DNA of 64,000 nucleotides from Candidatus Gastranaerophilales bacterium (GTDB taxonomy: Bacteria; Cyanobacteriota; Vampirovibrionia; Gastranaerophilales; Gastranaerophilaceae): NCBI GenBank assembly GCA_944323045.1, contig CALUQX010000006.1, forward strand, positions 30,314 through 94,313, written 5' to 3'. The translations under genes and the position numbers were made by a program. Every line of letters begins with the position of its first letter. The stretch's first letter is position 1. Shown piece after piece: positions 41,165-49,870 of this stretch. The notes beneath the pieces were generated by a model. That model was not told the DNA's origin and ran no database searches. It was given only the letters and a program-made list of their open reading frames with translations.

Positions 41165-42526
41165 ATGAAATTTTCGTCATCCTTTAAAGTTGGACTTTTA
41201 ACGCTTATAGCTTTAATTTTACTTGTTGGAATTGTATTCAAAGTAAAAGGTCGCGCTTTTTCCTCTGCAAAGCGTATTGAAGTACAGTTTACGGATGTTA
41301 ACGGCATGCGCCCGGGGGCAGGTGTTCAAATGATGGGGATTCGCGTTGGGCAGGTCGAAGAAATTGTTCCGGTTATTAACGGTGAAAACAGTCATGTTAA
41401 AGTAAAATTTGTTATTACCGAACCAAAAATTACTATCCCTAAAGCATCCATGTTTTCAATCCAACAGAGCGGACTTATAGGGGAATTATTCCTTGAAATT
41501 ACGCCGCCGAAAAACAGAACTATTTATGTTCCTATGAAAAATCGTAACATTCTGTACAAAGATGACTATGTTCAGATGAAATTGGACGATAAATTCTACA
41601 ATGTAGGACAAATTACCAATATTGAAGTTGTTTCAAAAGAGGTTGTTCCTTACAATGTAAAAGAAAATATTGATACAAATTATGCTTATAAAATTGATTA
41701 TATAGTTGATTTACCGGGACTTATATTACCGGAATTTTTAAAAGGTCGTATTATAAAAGACCATGACTCATATAAATTAAGAATTTCAACTCTTGATGAT
41801 GTTGTCCTTCCTTATCCAAAGCAAACATCACCTTATACAATTATTGAACCTATGCGAATTGCGGATTTCATGGACTGGCAATACAAAGCTGCTGAATCAC
41901 TTACTGAAACAAACAAAAAAATCAATGATTTGCTATCTGATGAAGTCATTGCAGAACTTAAAATGTCTGTATCAAATATAAACAGTTTAACTTCACAAAC
42001 AAGTTCAACAATGACCAAACTTAATGAACTAATCGACTCTTCAAAAGGCGATATTGAACAGATGATGGCAATGATGGATCAGGCGGCTAACGATTTCCAT
42101 ACTATTTCGGAAAATGTTAACAATATAATCGGAGATCCGCAATTCAAAACAACAATTTACTCAACGGCAGATTCTGTTGACCAGCTTGCACGTAATTTGA
42201 ATAAGATTATAGGCAATGATGCTGAAGCACAAAAAATGGCTGAAGACATTCGCGCTATCACACACAACATTAATGAAATAAGCGCGTATATTAATTCTTT
42301 AACTCAAGACGAACAGCTTAAAAAAGATTTAACAAGAGCTGTAAACAATGTTAATAATGCAATGTGCGACATCTCCAAGACACTTGCAGCTGTTAACAAA
42401 CTTACGCCTGAAAATAAAACTGAACTTGAACAAATTATTGATAATACATCTGAAACAACTTCCAATCTGAAAAAATTCTCTGAAAAACTTAACAAAAGAT
42501 TCTTACTGTTCAGATTAATGTTCTAA
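41165..42526 (+). CDS. MCE/MlaD family lipid-transport protein
   Basis: 453 residues: one N-terminal membrane anchor (VGLLTLIALILLVGIVF, residues 9-25), an MCE domain near residues 38-120 (VQFTDVNGMRPGAGVQMMGI and GLIGELFLEITP), then a long helical C-terminus with coiled-coil stretches (residues 235-440). MlaD-type proteins carry phospholipids between membranes of Gram-negative cells; cyanobacterial and chloroplast (TGD2) relatives share this layout. No MlaE/MlaF gene is adjacent. AGGGAAGGTAAC provides the ribosome site. Confidence 0.92.
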   Translation: MKFSSSFKVGLLTLIALILLVGIVFKVKGRAFSSAKRIEVQFTDVNGMRPGAGVQMMGIRVGQVEEIVPVINGENSHVKVKFVITEPKITIPKASMFSIQQSGLIGELFLEITPPKNRTIYVPMKNRNILYKDDYVQMKLDDKFYNVGQITNIEVVSKEVVPYNVKENIDTNYAYKIDYIVDLPGLILPEFLKGRIIKDHDSYKLRISTLDDVVLPYPKQTSPYTIIEPMRIADFMDWQYKAAESLTETNKKINDLLSDEVIAELKMSVSNINSLTSQTSSTMTKLNELIDSSKGDIEQMMAMMDQAANDFHTISENVNNIIGDPQFKTTIYSTADSVDQLARNLNKIIGNDAEAQKMAEDIRAITHNINEISAYINSLTQDEQLKKDLTRAVNNVNNAMCDISKTLAAVNKLTPENKTELEQIIDNTSETTSNLKKFSEKLNKRFLLFRLMF

Positions 42527-42545
42527 GTTCTGCGGATAAAATATT

Positions 42546-43562
42546 ATGGGATTTAAGACGGAAATAACTAAAATACACTACGATAAAAATGCCAGAGGTG
42601 TTTTTTTGAGACTGCTGGAATTTTGTTCCTGCTTTTATGGATGCGGCAGCAGATTAAAAAATACGCTTTATGATAATAATATTTTAAGACCGAAAAAAGT
42701 TAATGCATATGTCATTTCGGTGGGTAACCTCACAACCGGCGGAGTTGGTAAAACACCTGTTGTTGCAGAAATTGCTAATTATCTTATGAATTCCGGCAAA
42801 AAGACAGCAATACTTTCCCGCGGCTATGGGGGCAGACTCTCTAATAAAAATATCAATGTAATTTCTGACGGAAGTGAAATTTACTATGATGCGCAGATGG
42901 CTGGTGATGAGCCTTACTGGCTTTCTCAAAATACAAAGTCAATTGTAATCACCTGCAAAAATAGATTTAAAGCTGCCGAATTTGCCGTCAAACATTATGG
43001 AGTAACGCATATTATACTTGATGACGGATTTCAGCACAGGAAACTTCATAGAGATTTAGATATTGTATTAGTGGATAGTGTAAAAGGATTTGGCAATGAA
43101 AAGCTGCTGCCGGCAGGACCTTTGCGCGAAGGCACAGAGGCGTTCAATAGAATCGATAAACTTGTTATAGTAAGTAAATCCACAAATCATGCCCGCGCTG
43201 AAAAATATGCTCGAATTATGGGTAAAAAATTAAACAAACCTGCATTTGTCTGCAAAACAGAACCGGATATTGTTTATAATATTAAAACAGGGGATGTTTT
43301 GCCTTCAGGCTCAAGCATAACCGCGCTCAGCGCAATTGGACAGCCGGAACAGTTTTTTGCTTTTTTAGACAATTATAATGTGGTAAATAAAATTGCATTG
43401 GATGATCATCATCTATATTCAGAAGATGATGTGAAAAATATTGCAGGAAATATTGTTGTAACAGAGAAAGATGCCGTAAAACTGCAAGAACTAAATTATA
43501 ACAATATTTATGCACTAAAATTAAAAACATCCATTGATGTGAAAGGACTTCTTGATGCCTGA
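42546..43562 (+). CDS. lpxK: Tetraacyldisaccharide 4'-kinase
   Basis: 338 residues. Phosphorylates the lipid A precursor at the 4' position at the inner membrane. Walker A is GNLTTGGVGKTPVV near residues 61-74; ILSRGYGG near 95; ILDDGFQHRKLHRDLDIVLVD (20-residue core, 157 on) is the family's signature. Its presence implies lipopolysaccharide. It begins 20 bp after the MCE gene and its end overlaps nth by 8 bp, forming a three-gene unit. Confidence 0.95.
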   Translation: MGFKTEITKIHYDKNARGVFLRLLEFCSCFYGCGSRLKNTLYDNNILRPKKVNAYVISVGNLTTGGVGKTPVVAEIANYLMNSGKKTAILSRGYGGRLSNKNINVISDGSEIYYDAQMAGDEPYWLSQNTKSIVITCKNRFKAAEFAVKHYGVTHIILDDGFQHRKLHRDLDIVLVDSVKGFGNEKLLPAGPLREGTEAFNRIDKLVIVSKSTNHARAEKYARIMGKKLNKPAFVCKTEPDIVYNIKTGDVLPSGSSITALSAIGQPEQFFAFLDNYNVVNKIALDDHHLYSEDDVKNIAGNIVVTEKDAVKLQELNYNNIYALKLKTSIDVKGLLDA

Positions 43563-44202
43563 AACATTTGATGACAAAAATATAGATAAGGTTGTAGAAC
43601 TTTTAAAGGACGCAAAACAACAGAAAAGTGAGTTTGTAGGACTAATGGATTCGTTCAATGATCCGTTTCTTGTATTGATTGCGTGCATATTGAGTCTTAG
43701 AACAAATGATAAAACAACATATCCGGCGACATTAAGAATGCTGAAACTCGGCACAACTCCTCAAGAGTTTGCCATATGTGATGAAAAAGAATTGGAAAAG
43801 GCGATTTATCCTGTTGGGTTTTACGCGAACAAGGCAAAACAAATTATAGAATTATCAAAAGAAATAGTAGAAAAACATAACGGTAAAGTGCCTGATACTA
43901 TTGAAGAACTTGTAAAATTCAACGGGGTAGGAAGAAAAACAGCGAATTTGACAGTTGCACGCGGGTTTAATAAACCTGCAATATGTGTTGATGTGCATGT
44001 TCACAGGATTTTCAACAGAATGGGATATGTAAAAACAAAAAATCCAGAAGAAACAGAATTTGCCCTGCGTGAAAAGTTACCGGTAAAATACTGGATTGAT
44101 ATTAACACATTGATAGTCACGCACGGACAAAATGTCTGCAAACCGCAGAAACCCAAATGCGATATCTGCCCGATAAATCAGTACTGCGCAAAAATTATTT
44201 AG
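43555..44202 (+). CDS. nth: Endonuclease III
   Basis: 215 residues. A DNA glycosylase/AP lyase for oxidised pyrimidines. The helix-hairpin-helix is LVKFNGVGRKTANL, carrying the catalytic Lys (GRKTA), and the catalytic Asp is in VDVHVHRI. The [4Fe-4S] loop CKPQKPKCDICPINQYC fits C-x6-C-x2-C-x5-C. Start: ATG at 43555 with AAAGGA 8 nt upstream; a TTG one codon earlier is rejected. Overlaps lpxK. Confidence 0.96.
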   Translation: MPETFDDKNIDKVVELLKDAKQQKSEFVGLMDSFNDPFLVLIACILSLRTNDKTTYPATLRMLKLGTTPQEFAICDEKELEKAIYPVGFYANKAKQIIELSKEIVEKHNGKVPDTIEELVKFNGVGRKTANLTVARGFNKPAICVDVHVHRIFNRMGYVKTKNPEETEFALREKLPVKYWIDINTLIVTHGQNVCKPQKPKCDICPINQYCAKII

Positions 44203-44284
44203 TTTTATTAAGAATTGTTCGCTGTGAGGCAAAAAATTATATTTACATGTTTTTGGTGCAGCAGTGGAACAAATTGGAGGTTAT

Positions 44285-44767
44285 ATGAACGTAAACAGAA
44301 TTATGGGAAACATTCAAAAAAGAATTGATACCCGAAAAATTTTAAAACAGGAAAAAGAAATTTCAAATTTTGTAGAAATACATGACGTAAACACATATGG
44401 TGATTCATTCAGCCAGCTTTACACAGCAAGACAGAGCATTGCAAACTACGCAAAATCAAAAGGTGTCCGCGTTGATGTATTTGAATCCCGTGACGGTATG
44501 CCAAAAGGGTTTGAAGACGAACCGGCTGAAAAGTTAAATGTTGTACTTACTGATATTTTGACTAATAAATCAGTAGAAAGGTTAGTACCGGCAAAAACAG
44601 ATGTAACTTATCCTAAACAAAGAGAACGCTTAGTTGTGGTGCCTATCCATGGTGAAGATCTTCAAAGAATCAGACAGGGCGTGCAGACAGTTGAAGATAC
44701 ATTTTTGCGCAACTTCTACAGAAACCTTGAAGATATGGTAAAAAGTTTAGGAAAAAAGAATAACTAA
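44285..44767 (+). CDS. Uncharacterised soluble protein MNVNRIMGN
   Basis: 160 residues starting MNVNRIMGNIQKRID; GGAGGT 5 nt upstream sets this start. Alpha/beta composition, no Cys, no membrane span; VEIHDVNTYGDSFSQLYTAR and RVDVFESRDGMPKG are the most distinctive parts. I do not recognise a domain. A 3' position after lpxK-nth (82 bp gap) may be fortuitous. Confidence 0.55.
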   Translation: MNVNRIMGNIQKRIDTRKILKQEKEISNFVEIHDVNTYGDSFSQLYTARQSIANYAKSKGVRVDVFESRDGMPKGFEDEPAEKLNVVLTDILTNKSVERLVPAKTDVTYPKQRERLVVVPIHGEDLQRIRQGVQTVEDTFLRNFYRNLEDMVKSLGKKNN

Positions 44768-44787
44768 TCACATTTATGCTTGCCGCC

Positions 44788-44940
44788 TCATGATAGATCA
44801 CTGCAATGCAGGTAGTCCATGTTGCCGTGCTGTATAATCCATGCTGTACAGCCGAATCCTGAATTTTGTGGATTAATTGGAGTATTATTACATGACTTGT
44901 TGAATTGGTTAGCATCATTAGATATACCACATGGTGTAAT
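44788..44940 (-). pseudogene. Remnant of a pilin-like gene (C-terminal end)
   Basis: A minus-strand open stretch of 50 codons with no start, preceded in frame by TGA TAA. It reads ...NSGFGCTAWIIQHGNMDYLH and a few residues more, then stops. The GCTAW..., NMDYLH ending is, from memory, typical of pilin-like proteins in this lineage. No prepilin signal remains. The rest of the 345-bp gap up to hydC shows only AT-rich promoter-like DNA. Confidence 0.45.
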
Positions 44941-45112
44941 TTATCAATATTGCCTGGGCACTAAATACAAATATTAGCGAAATTATAAAAAATGTTTAAC
45001 TTACACTCTTGCTTTTATAATCTTCTTGTGCGATACTCTAATTAAGATTATGCTTTTTGTGGGTTAATAATAGCATGATTTATTAAGGTCAATACAATTA
45101 GAGGAGTGCAAG

Positions 45113-45607
45113 ATGAGTGTAGAAAATCATCATAAAATTAACACATCCAAATTAGATGAGATTTTGGCGTCTTATGACTACAAAAAATCTAATTTAATAG
45201 CTATTTTGCAGAAGATTCAGGATGTCTACAAATATTTACCTGAAGATGCAATGATTTATGTAGGTACAAAAATAGAAGGGCTTTCTCCTGCAACAGTATT
45301 TGGGGTAGCTACATTTTATGCACAGTTCTCGCTTGAACCTAAAGGTAAGTATGAAATTAAGGTTTGCGATGGAACTGCATGTCACGTTAGAGGCTCAATG
45401 CCTGTATTAAATGCAATTAAGAATAAACTGGAATTGACAAATGGCGCCATGACAACCGAAGACGGTCTTTTCTCATTAGAAACAGTAAGCTGTCTCGGTG
45501 CATGCGGGCTTGCTCCTGTTGTTGTCATCAACGATAAAGTTTATCCGCAGATGACTTCTGATGCAATTAATATAGTTCTGGATACTCTTTTGAAGGAGGA
45601 ACGTTAA
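45113..45607 (+). CDS. hydC: Bifurcating [FeFe]-hydrogenase subunit HydC (NuoE-like)
   Basis: 164 residues, NuoE/HydC thioredoxin-like [2Fe-2S] ferredoxin. The four cysteines are in CDGTACHVRGS and SCLGACGLAP. It relays electrons between the flavin subunit and hydrogenase core. GAGGAGTG lies 6 nt upstream. First gene of the hydC-hydB-hydA set, with HydB following after 1 bp. Confidence 0.93.
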   Translation: MSVENHHKINTSKLDEILASYDYKKSNLIAILQKIQDVYKYLPEDAMIYVGTKIEGLSPATVFGVATFYAQFSLEPKGKYEIKVCDGTACHVRGSMPVLNAIKNKLELTNGAMTTEDGLFSLETVSCLGACGLAPVVVINDKVYPQMTSDAINIVLDTLLKEER

Positions 45608-45608
45608 T

Positions 45609-47471
45609 ATGGAAAAAACTTGTTTAAACATTGACATAAGAGAAGAACAAAAAAAGGCTCAGGAAGAGATAAAAAAACAGGGGCTTAGAGTTCTTGTATG
45701 TGCCGGAACAGGCTGCGTTGCAAACGGCTCATTAAAAGTAATCGAAAAGTTCAAAGAACTCGGAGCAGATGTATCAATTCTGACAGATTACGACAAGATG
45801 ACCATTGTTCCGACAGGATGCCACGGCTTTTGTGAACAGGGTGTACTCGTAATTATTCCTGATAAAGACGTAACTTATGTAAGAGTTAAGGTAAGTGATG
45901 TTGAAGAAATTTACGAAAGCCACATCAGAAACAACAAACCGGTTGAACGGCTTTTATACACAGATCCTAAAACTCATGAACATATTCACAAAAATGAAGA
46001 CATTAATTTCTATGCAAAACAAACAAGAACAGCACTTGCAAATTGCGGTCATATAAATGCTGAATGTATTGATGAAGCAATTGCTGTAAGAGGTTATGAA
46101 GCTTTAGCAAATGTAATTGAAGCAAATGATCCTGAAGCTGTAATTGCAGAAATAGAAAAGTCAGGTTTAAGAGGCAGAGGCGGCGGCGGATTCCCTACCG
46201 GTCGCAAATGGAGATTTACTGCTGCAAACAGAGGCGGAAAATCTTACGTTGTATGTAACGGGGATGAAGGTGACCCGGGTGCATTTATGGATAGAAGTAT
46301 TATGGAAGGTGACCCGCACAAACTTCTTGAAGGTATGGCTATAGCAGCATTTGCAATAGGCGCGGATGAAGGTTATATCTATGTTCGTGCAGAATACCCG
46401 CTTGCAATTAAACGCCTTAGAAAAGCAATTGCAGATGCTGAAGAAAGACATTTCTTAGGCAAAAATATAATGGGAAGTGATTTTTCATTCACCCTTCATA
46501 TTAAAGAAGGCGCAGGCGCATTTGTTTGTGGTGAAGAAACTGCACTTATTGCATCAATTGAAGGGGAGCGCGGAATGCCGCGTCCGAAACCTCCTTTCCC
46601 TGCTAACAAAGGGCTTTTCGGTCGTCCAACTTTGATTAACAACGTTGAAACGCTTGCTAACGTGCCAGTTATTATGTTAAAAGGTGCAGATTGGTTTGCG
46701 TCAATGGGTACTGAAACTTCAAAAGGTACAAAAACATTTGCACTGACAGGTGAAGTTAACAACACAGGTCTTATTGAAGTTCCAATGGGGACGACATTAA
46801 GAGAGATTGTATTTGATATCGGCGGCGGTATCAGAAACGGTAAAAAATTCAAAGCTGTTCAAATCGGCGGACCTTCCGGCGGATGTTTAACTGAAGAGCA
46901 TCTTGACATACCGATGGATTACGACAACCTGATTAAAGCCGGAGCAATGGTAGGTTCAGGCGGTCTTGTAGTTATGGCAGAAGACACCTGTATCGTTGAA
47001 GTTGCGAGATTCTTTATGAACTTCACACAGCACGAAAGCTGCGGAAAATGCGTTCCGTGTCGTGAAGGTACTAAGAATATGCTTAAAATCCTTGAAAAAA
47101 TTGTCGCAGGTAAAGGTGAAATGAAGGATTTAGATTTACTGGAAGAGCTTGCTCATTCTGTAAAAGAAGGTTCACTTTGCGGGCTCGGTAAAACAGCTCC
47201 AAATCCTGTATTGTCCACCTTAAAATATTTCAGAGATGAATATATTGCGCACATCAAAGACAAAAAATGTCCTGCAGGTGTTTGTGCGGCTATGAAAAAG
47301 ATTGTTATTCAAGAATCTTTATGCAAAGGCTGTACAAAATGTGCCAGAGTTTGTCCTGTTGGAGCAATTTCAGGTACAGTTAAACAGGCTCATCATATTG
47401 ATCAATCTAAATGTATTAAATGTGAAGCCTGCCTGACAAATTGTCCGTTCAAGGCGATAGTATTAGAATAA
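45609..47471 (+). CDS. hydB: Bifurcating [FeFe]-hydrogenase subunit HydB (NuoF-like)
   Basis: 620 residues: an N-terminal thioredoxin-like [2Fe-2S] domain (CAGTGC, TGCHGFC), a central NuoF domain with the NADH motif GRGGGGFPTGRKW near residue 190 and FMN motif CNGDEGDPGAFMDR near 217, an [4Fe-4S] site ESCGKCVPCREGT near 477, and two C-terminal [4Fe-4S] ferredoxin motifs (CKGCTKCARVCP, CIKCEACLTNCP). This is the HydB layout of electron-bifurcating hydrogenases that couple NADH and reduced ferredoxin to H2 formation. Confidence 0.96.
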   Translation: MEKTCLNIDIREEQKKAQEEIKKQGLRVLVCAGTGCVANGSLKVIEKFKELGADVSILTDYDKMTIVPTGCHGFCEQGVLVIIPDKDVTYVRVKVSDVEEIYESHIRNNKPVERLLYTDPKTHEHIHKNEDINFYAKQTRTALANCGHINAECIDEAIAVRGYEALANVIEANDPEAVIAEIEKSGLRGRGGGGFPTGRKWRFTAANRGGKSYVVCNGDEGDPGAFMDRSIMEGDPHKLLEGMAIAAFAIGADEGYIYVRAEYPLAIKRLRKAIADAEERHFLGKNIMGSDFSFTLHIKEGAGAFVCGEETALIASIEGERGMPRPKPPFPANKGLFGRPTLINNVETLANVPVIMLKGADWFASMGTETSKGTKTFALTGEVNNTGLIEVPMGTTLREIVFDIGGGIRNGKKFKAVQIGGPSGGCLTEEHLDIPMDYDNLIKAGAMVGSGGLVVMAEDTCIVEVARFFMNFTQHESCGKCVPCREGTKNMLKILEKIVAGKGEMKDLDLLEELAHSVKEGSLCGLGKTAPNPVLSTLKYFRDEYIAHIKDKKCPAGVCAAMKKIVIQESLCKGCTKCARVCPVGAISGTVKQAHHIDQSKCIKCEACLTNCPFKAIVLE

Positions 47472-47502
47472 CAGTATTACGCGTGTATTTATAAATATCC
47501 GC

Positions 47503-47632
47503 AAAAGGCACTAAGTTCCTGGGGCACTAAGGCATTAAGTAGTATATAAGCGGTTATTATTAAACTTACACAGTAATTAAATTAAAAGTAAATACTTAGT
47601 GCCCTAGTGCCTTACAGTCTTAGTGCCTTATT
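47503..47632. repeat. GGCACTAAG repeats in inverted arms inside the hyd operon
   Basis: Left arm 47503-47540 (AAGGCACTAAG, GGGCACTAAGGCATTAAG) faces right arm 47593-47630 (CTTAGTGCCCTAGTGCCTTA, CTTAGTGCCTTA). About 50 AT-rich bases separate them. It occupies most of the 183-bp gap between hydB and hydA and could form a long hairpin in the mRNA. Confidence 0.75.
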
Positions 47633-47654
47633 TAAAAGATAAAGGAAACCTAAA

Positions 47655-49406
47655 ATGACAGATAAAAAAACATTATTTATAGACGGAAAAGAAGTTGAAT
47701 TTACAGACGAACCTAATTTATTAGAAGTTATCCGCAAAGCCGGCATGAATGTACCAACATTCTGCTATCGTCCGGATTTAACCTCCTTCGGCGCCTGCAG
47801 AATGTGCGTTGTTGAAGTTGAAGGTCGAGGTATTCAGTCCTCCTGCACAATGCCGCCGGAAAACGGATTAAAAATTCACCTTAATACAGAAAAAACAAGA
47901 CGTATCAGAAAAACTGTTCTGGAACTTTTACTCGCAAACCACGACAAAGAATGCCTGACCTGCGAAAAATCAGGCAATTGTGAATTGCAAAAATATTCAG
48001 AAGAATACGGAATTAAACAAATCAGATATCCGGAAAAACCTATTGAAGAATATTTGCCGGTTGATGACAGTAGTCCATCTATTGTAAGAGACCCGAATAA
48101 ATGTATTCTCTGCGGTGCGTGCGTAAGAGCATGTTCTGAATTTCAGGGACATTCAGTATTGGGCTTTGCAAATCGCGGGTCTAAAACAGTTGTACAACCT
48201 ATGAATGGCAGACCACTCGGACAGGTAGACTGCGTAAATTGCGGTCAGTGCGCGGCTGTTTGCCCGACCGGCGCTTTGACAATAAAATCTGATATTGAAA
48301 ATGTATGGAAAGAAATTACTAATCCTGAAAAAACAGTAGTAGTTCAAATGGCTCCTGCAACCCGTGTTGCGCTGGGCGAAATGTTTGGACTTCCGGCAGG
48401 TGAAAATACTATAAAGCTGATGAATTCAGCACTAAGAAAAATCGGGTTTAATCTGATATTTGATACTAATTTCAGTGCTGACCTGACTATTATGGAAGAA
48501 GCAACAGAATTCTTAGAAAGATTGAAGACAGGTAAAAATTTACCGTTGTTTACTTCCTGCTGTCCGGCTTGGGTTAAGTATCTTGAAGATCACCACCCTG
48601 ATATGCTGAACCATTTATCAAGCTGTAAATCACCAATGTCAATGTTGTCACCGGTACTGGTTAATCTTGTGCCGAAACATTTCAATGTTACACGGGAAAA
48701 TCTTGTTGTAGTAGCAATTATGCCTTGTACAGCTAAAAAATATGAATGCAAGCGTCCTGAATTAACAGAAAATGGCAGACCTGATACAGATTATGTTCTG
48801 ACTACTCAGGAATTAGGCAGAATGATAAGAAGCGCCGGTATTGATTTCAGTGCGCTGGAACCGGAAGAAGCAGATTCACCGTTTGGAGAATACACAGGCG
48901 CCGGTACAATATTTGGTGCATCAGGAGGGGTTGCAGAAGCTGCTGTTCGTACAGCATATGAATTTGCAACCGGAGAACAGCTTAAAGATGTTGATTTCAA
49001 ACCTTTACGCGGAACAACAAACCGCTGCCGCGATGTTGAACTTGATTTAAAAGGTACAAAACTCGTTGTAAGGGTCGTTTCAACATTAAAAGAGGCTGAA
49101 AAATCTATTCAAGAAATTAAAAATGGCACAGCTCCATTCCAGATGCTTGAAGTTATGGCTTGCCCTGGTGGATGCATAAACGGCGGCGGTCAGCCAAGAA
49201 GCTGCGATGACAGCAAGATTAAAGCAGAACGTGCTGAAGGGCTTTACAAAGAAGATGAAGAACTTCCTTTACGTAAATCACATATGAATCCGTCAATTCA
49301 GAAACTTTATCAGGAATATCTGGAACATCCAAATTCTCATAAGGCTCATGAATTGCTGCACACAGTTTACACTGACAAATTTGCAAATTCATATAGAGAC
49401 ATATAA
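47655..49406 (+). CDS. hydA: [FeFe]-hydrogenase catalytic subunit HydA
   Basis: 583 residues, M3-type. Order: [2Fe-2S] domain (CYRPDLTSFGACRMC), His-ligated [4Fe-4S] (HDKECLTCEKSGNCEL), two ferredoxin [4Fe-4S] sites (CILCGACVRACSE, CVNCGQCAAVCP), then the H-cluster motifs TSCCPAW (L1, Ala replacing the usual Gly), MPCTAKKYE (L2) and MACPGGCINGGGQP (L3), and a C-terminal small-subunit-like domain. Produces or consumes H2 with HydB and HydC. AAAGGAAA lies upstream. Maturases HydEFG are not in the window. Confidence 0.97.
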   Translation: MTDKKTLFIDGKEVEFTDEPNLLEVIRKAGMNVPTFCYRPDLTSFGACRMCVVEVEGRGIQSSCTMPPENGLKIHLNTEKTRRIRKTVLELLLANHDKECLTCEKSGNCELQKYSEEYGIKQIRYPEKPIEEYLPVDDSSPSIVRDPNKCILCGACVRACSEFQGHSVLGFANRGSKTVVQPMNGRPLGQVDCVNCGQCAAVCPTGALTIKSDIENVWKEITNPEKTVVVQMAPATRVALGEMFGLPAGENTIKLMNSALRKIGFNLIFDTNFSADLTIMEEATEFLERLKTGKNLPLFTSCCPAWVKYLEDHHPDMLNHLSSCKSPMSMLSPVLVNLVPKHFNVTRENLVVVAIMPCTAKKYECKRPELTENGRPDTDYVLTTQELGRMIRSAGIDFSALEPEEADSPFGEYTGAGTIFGASGGVAEAAVRTAYEFATGEQLKDVDFKPLRGTTNRCRDVELDLKGTKLVVRVVSTLKEAEKSIQEIKNGTAPFQMLEVMACPGGCINGGGQPRSCDDSKIKAERAEGLYKEDEELPLRKSHMNPSIQKLYQEYLEHPNSHKAHELLHTVYTDKFANSYRDI

Positions 49407-49428
49407 TTAAGCATAAAATATAATGAGA

Positions 49429-49466
49429 GAAATAGGGTGTAGGTCTTACCTGCCCCTATTTTTATT
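49429..49466 (+). terminator. Terminator of the hydrogenase operon
   Basis: Stem AAATAGGG / CCCTATTT (49430-49437, 49454-49461) with an inner near-pair GTAGGT / ACCTGC and a T-rich 3' side. Confidence 0.75.
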
Positions 49467-49547
49467 ATTTGCGATTAAATATGCTGATGTCAGCTATTCA
49501 TTTGAGATATGTATATGAACTTATGGGGGTACTTCTACCCCACCTGT

Positions 49548-49763
49548 TTATTCAAAATCAAGTAACTCTTTAGGTTCAACTCCAAGAACATCTGCAATTA
49601 TTTTAAGTTTTGAAAGTGTAATGTCAGTTTTTGCTGTTTCAACCATAGCTATAGTTGAACGTGAAATGCCGTCTATAGCCAAAAAATCATCCTGCTTTAT
49701 ATTTTTCATTTTGCGTAATTTTTTAAGATTTGTTGCAAATTTTAATAAAAATGACTTGTCCAT
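49548..49763 (-). CDS. XRE-family HTH regulator (pilin cassette 5)
   Basis: 71 residues starting MDKSFLLKFATN. NLKKLRKMKNIKQDDFLAI and SRSTIAMVETAKTDITLSKL form the Cro/CI domain. A 17-codon upstream extension without ribosome site is rejected. Divergent from the pilin gene at 49871 with 107 bp between; a near-palindrome ACTGACATTATAAAAAATCA / GTGTCATTGACAT near 49780-49815 may be its operator (inference). Confidence 0.88.
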   Translation of the reverse strand: MDKSFLLKFATNLKKLRKMKNIKQDDFLAIDGISRSTIAMVETAKTDITLSKLKIIADVLGVEPKELLDFE

Positions 49764-49870
49764 TTTTATATTATCAGCTATACTGACATTATAAAAAATC
49801 AGTGTCATTGACATTTTTTAAAAAAGGACAAATCGCTTATGAATAATACAGCAGAAAGGAGCAAGTCAAA

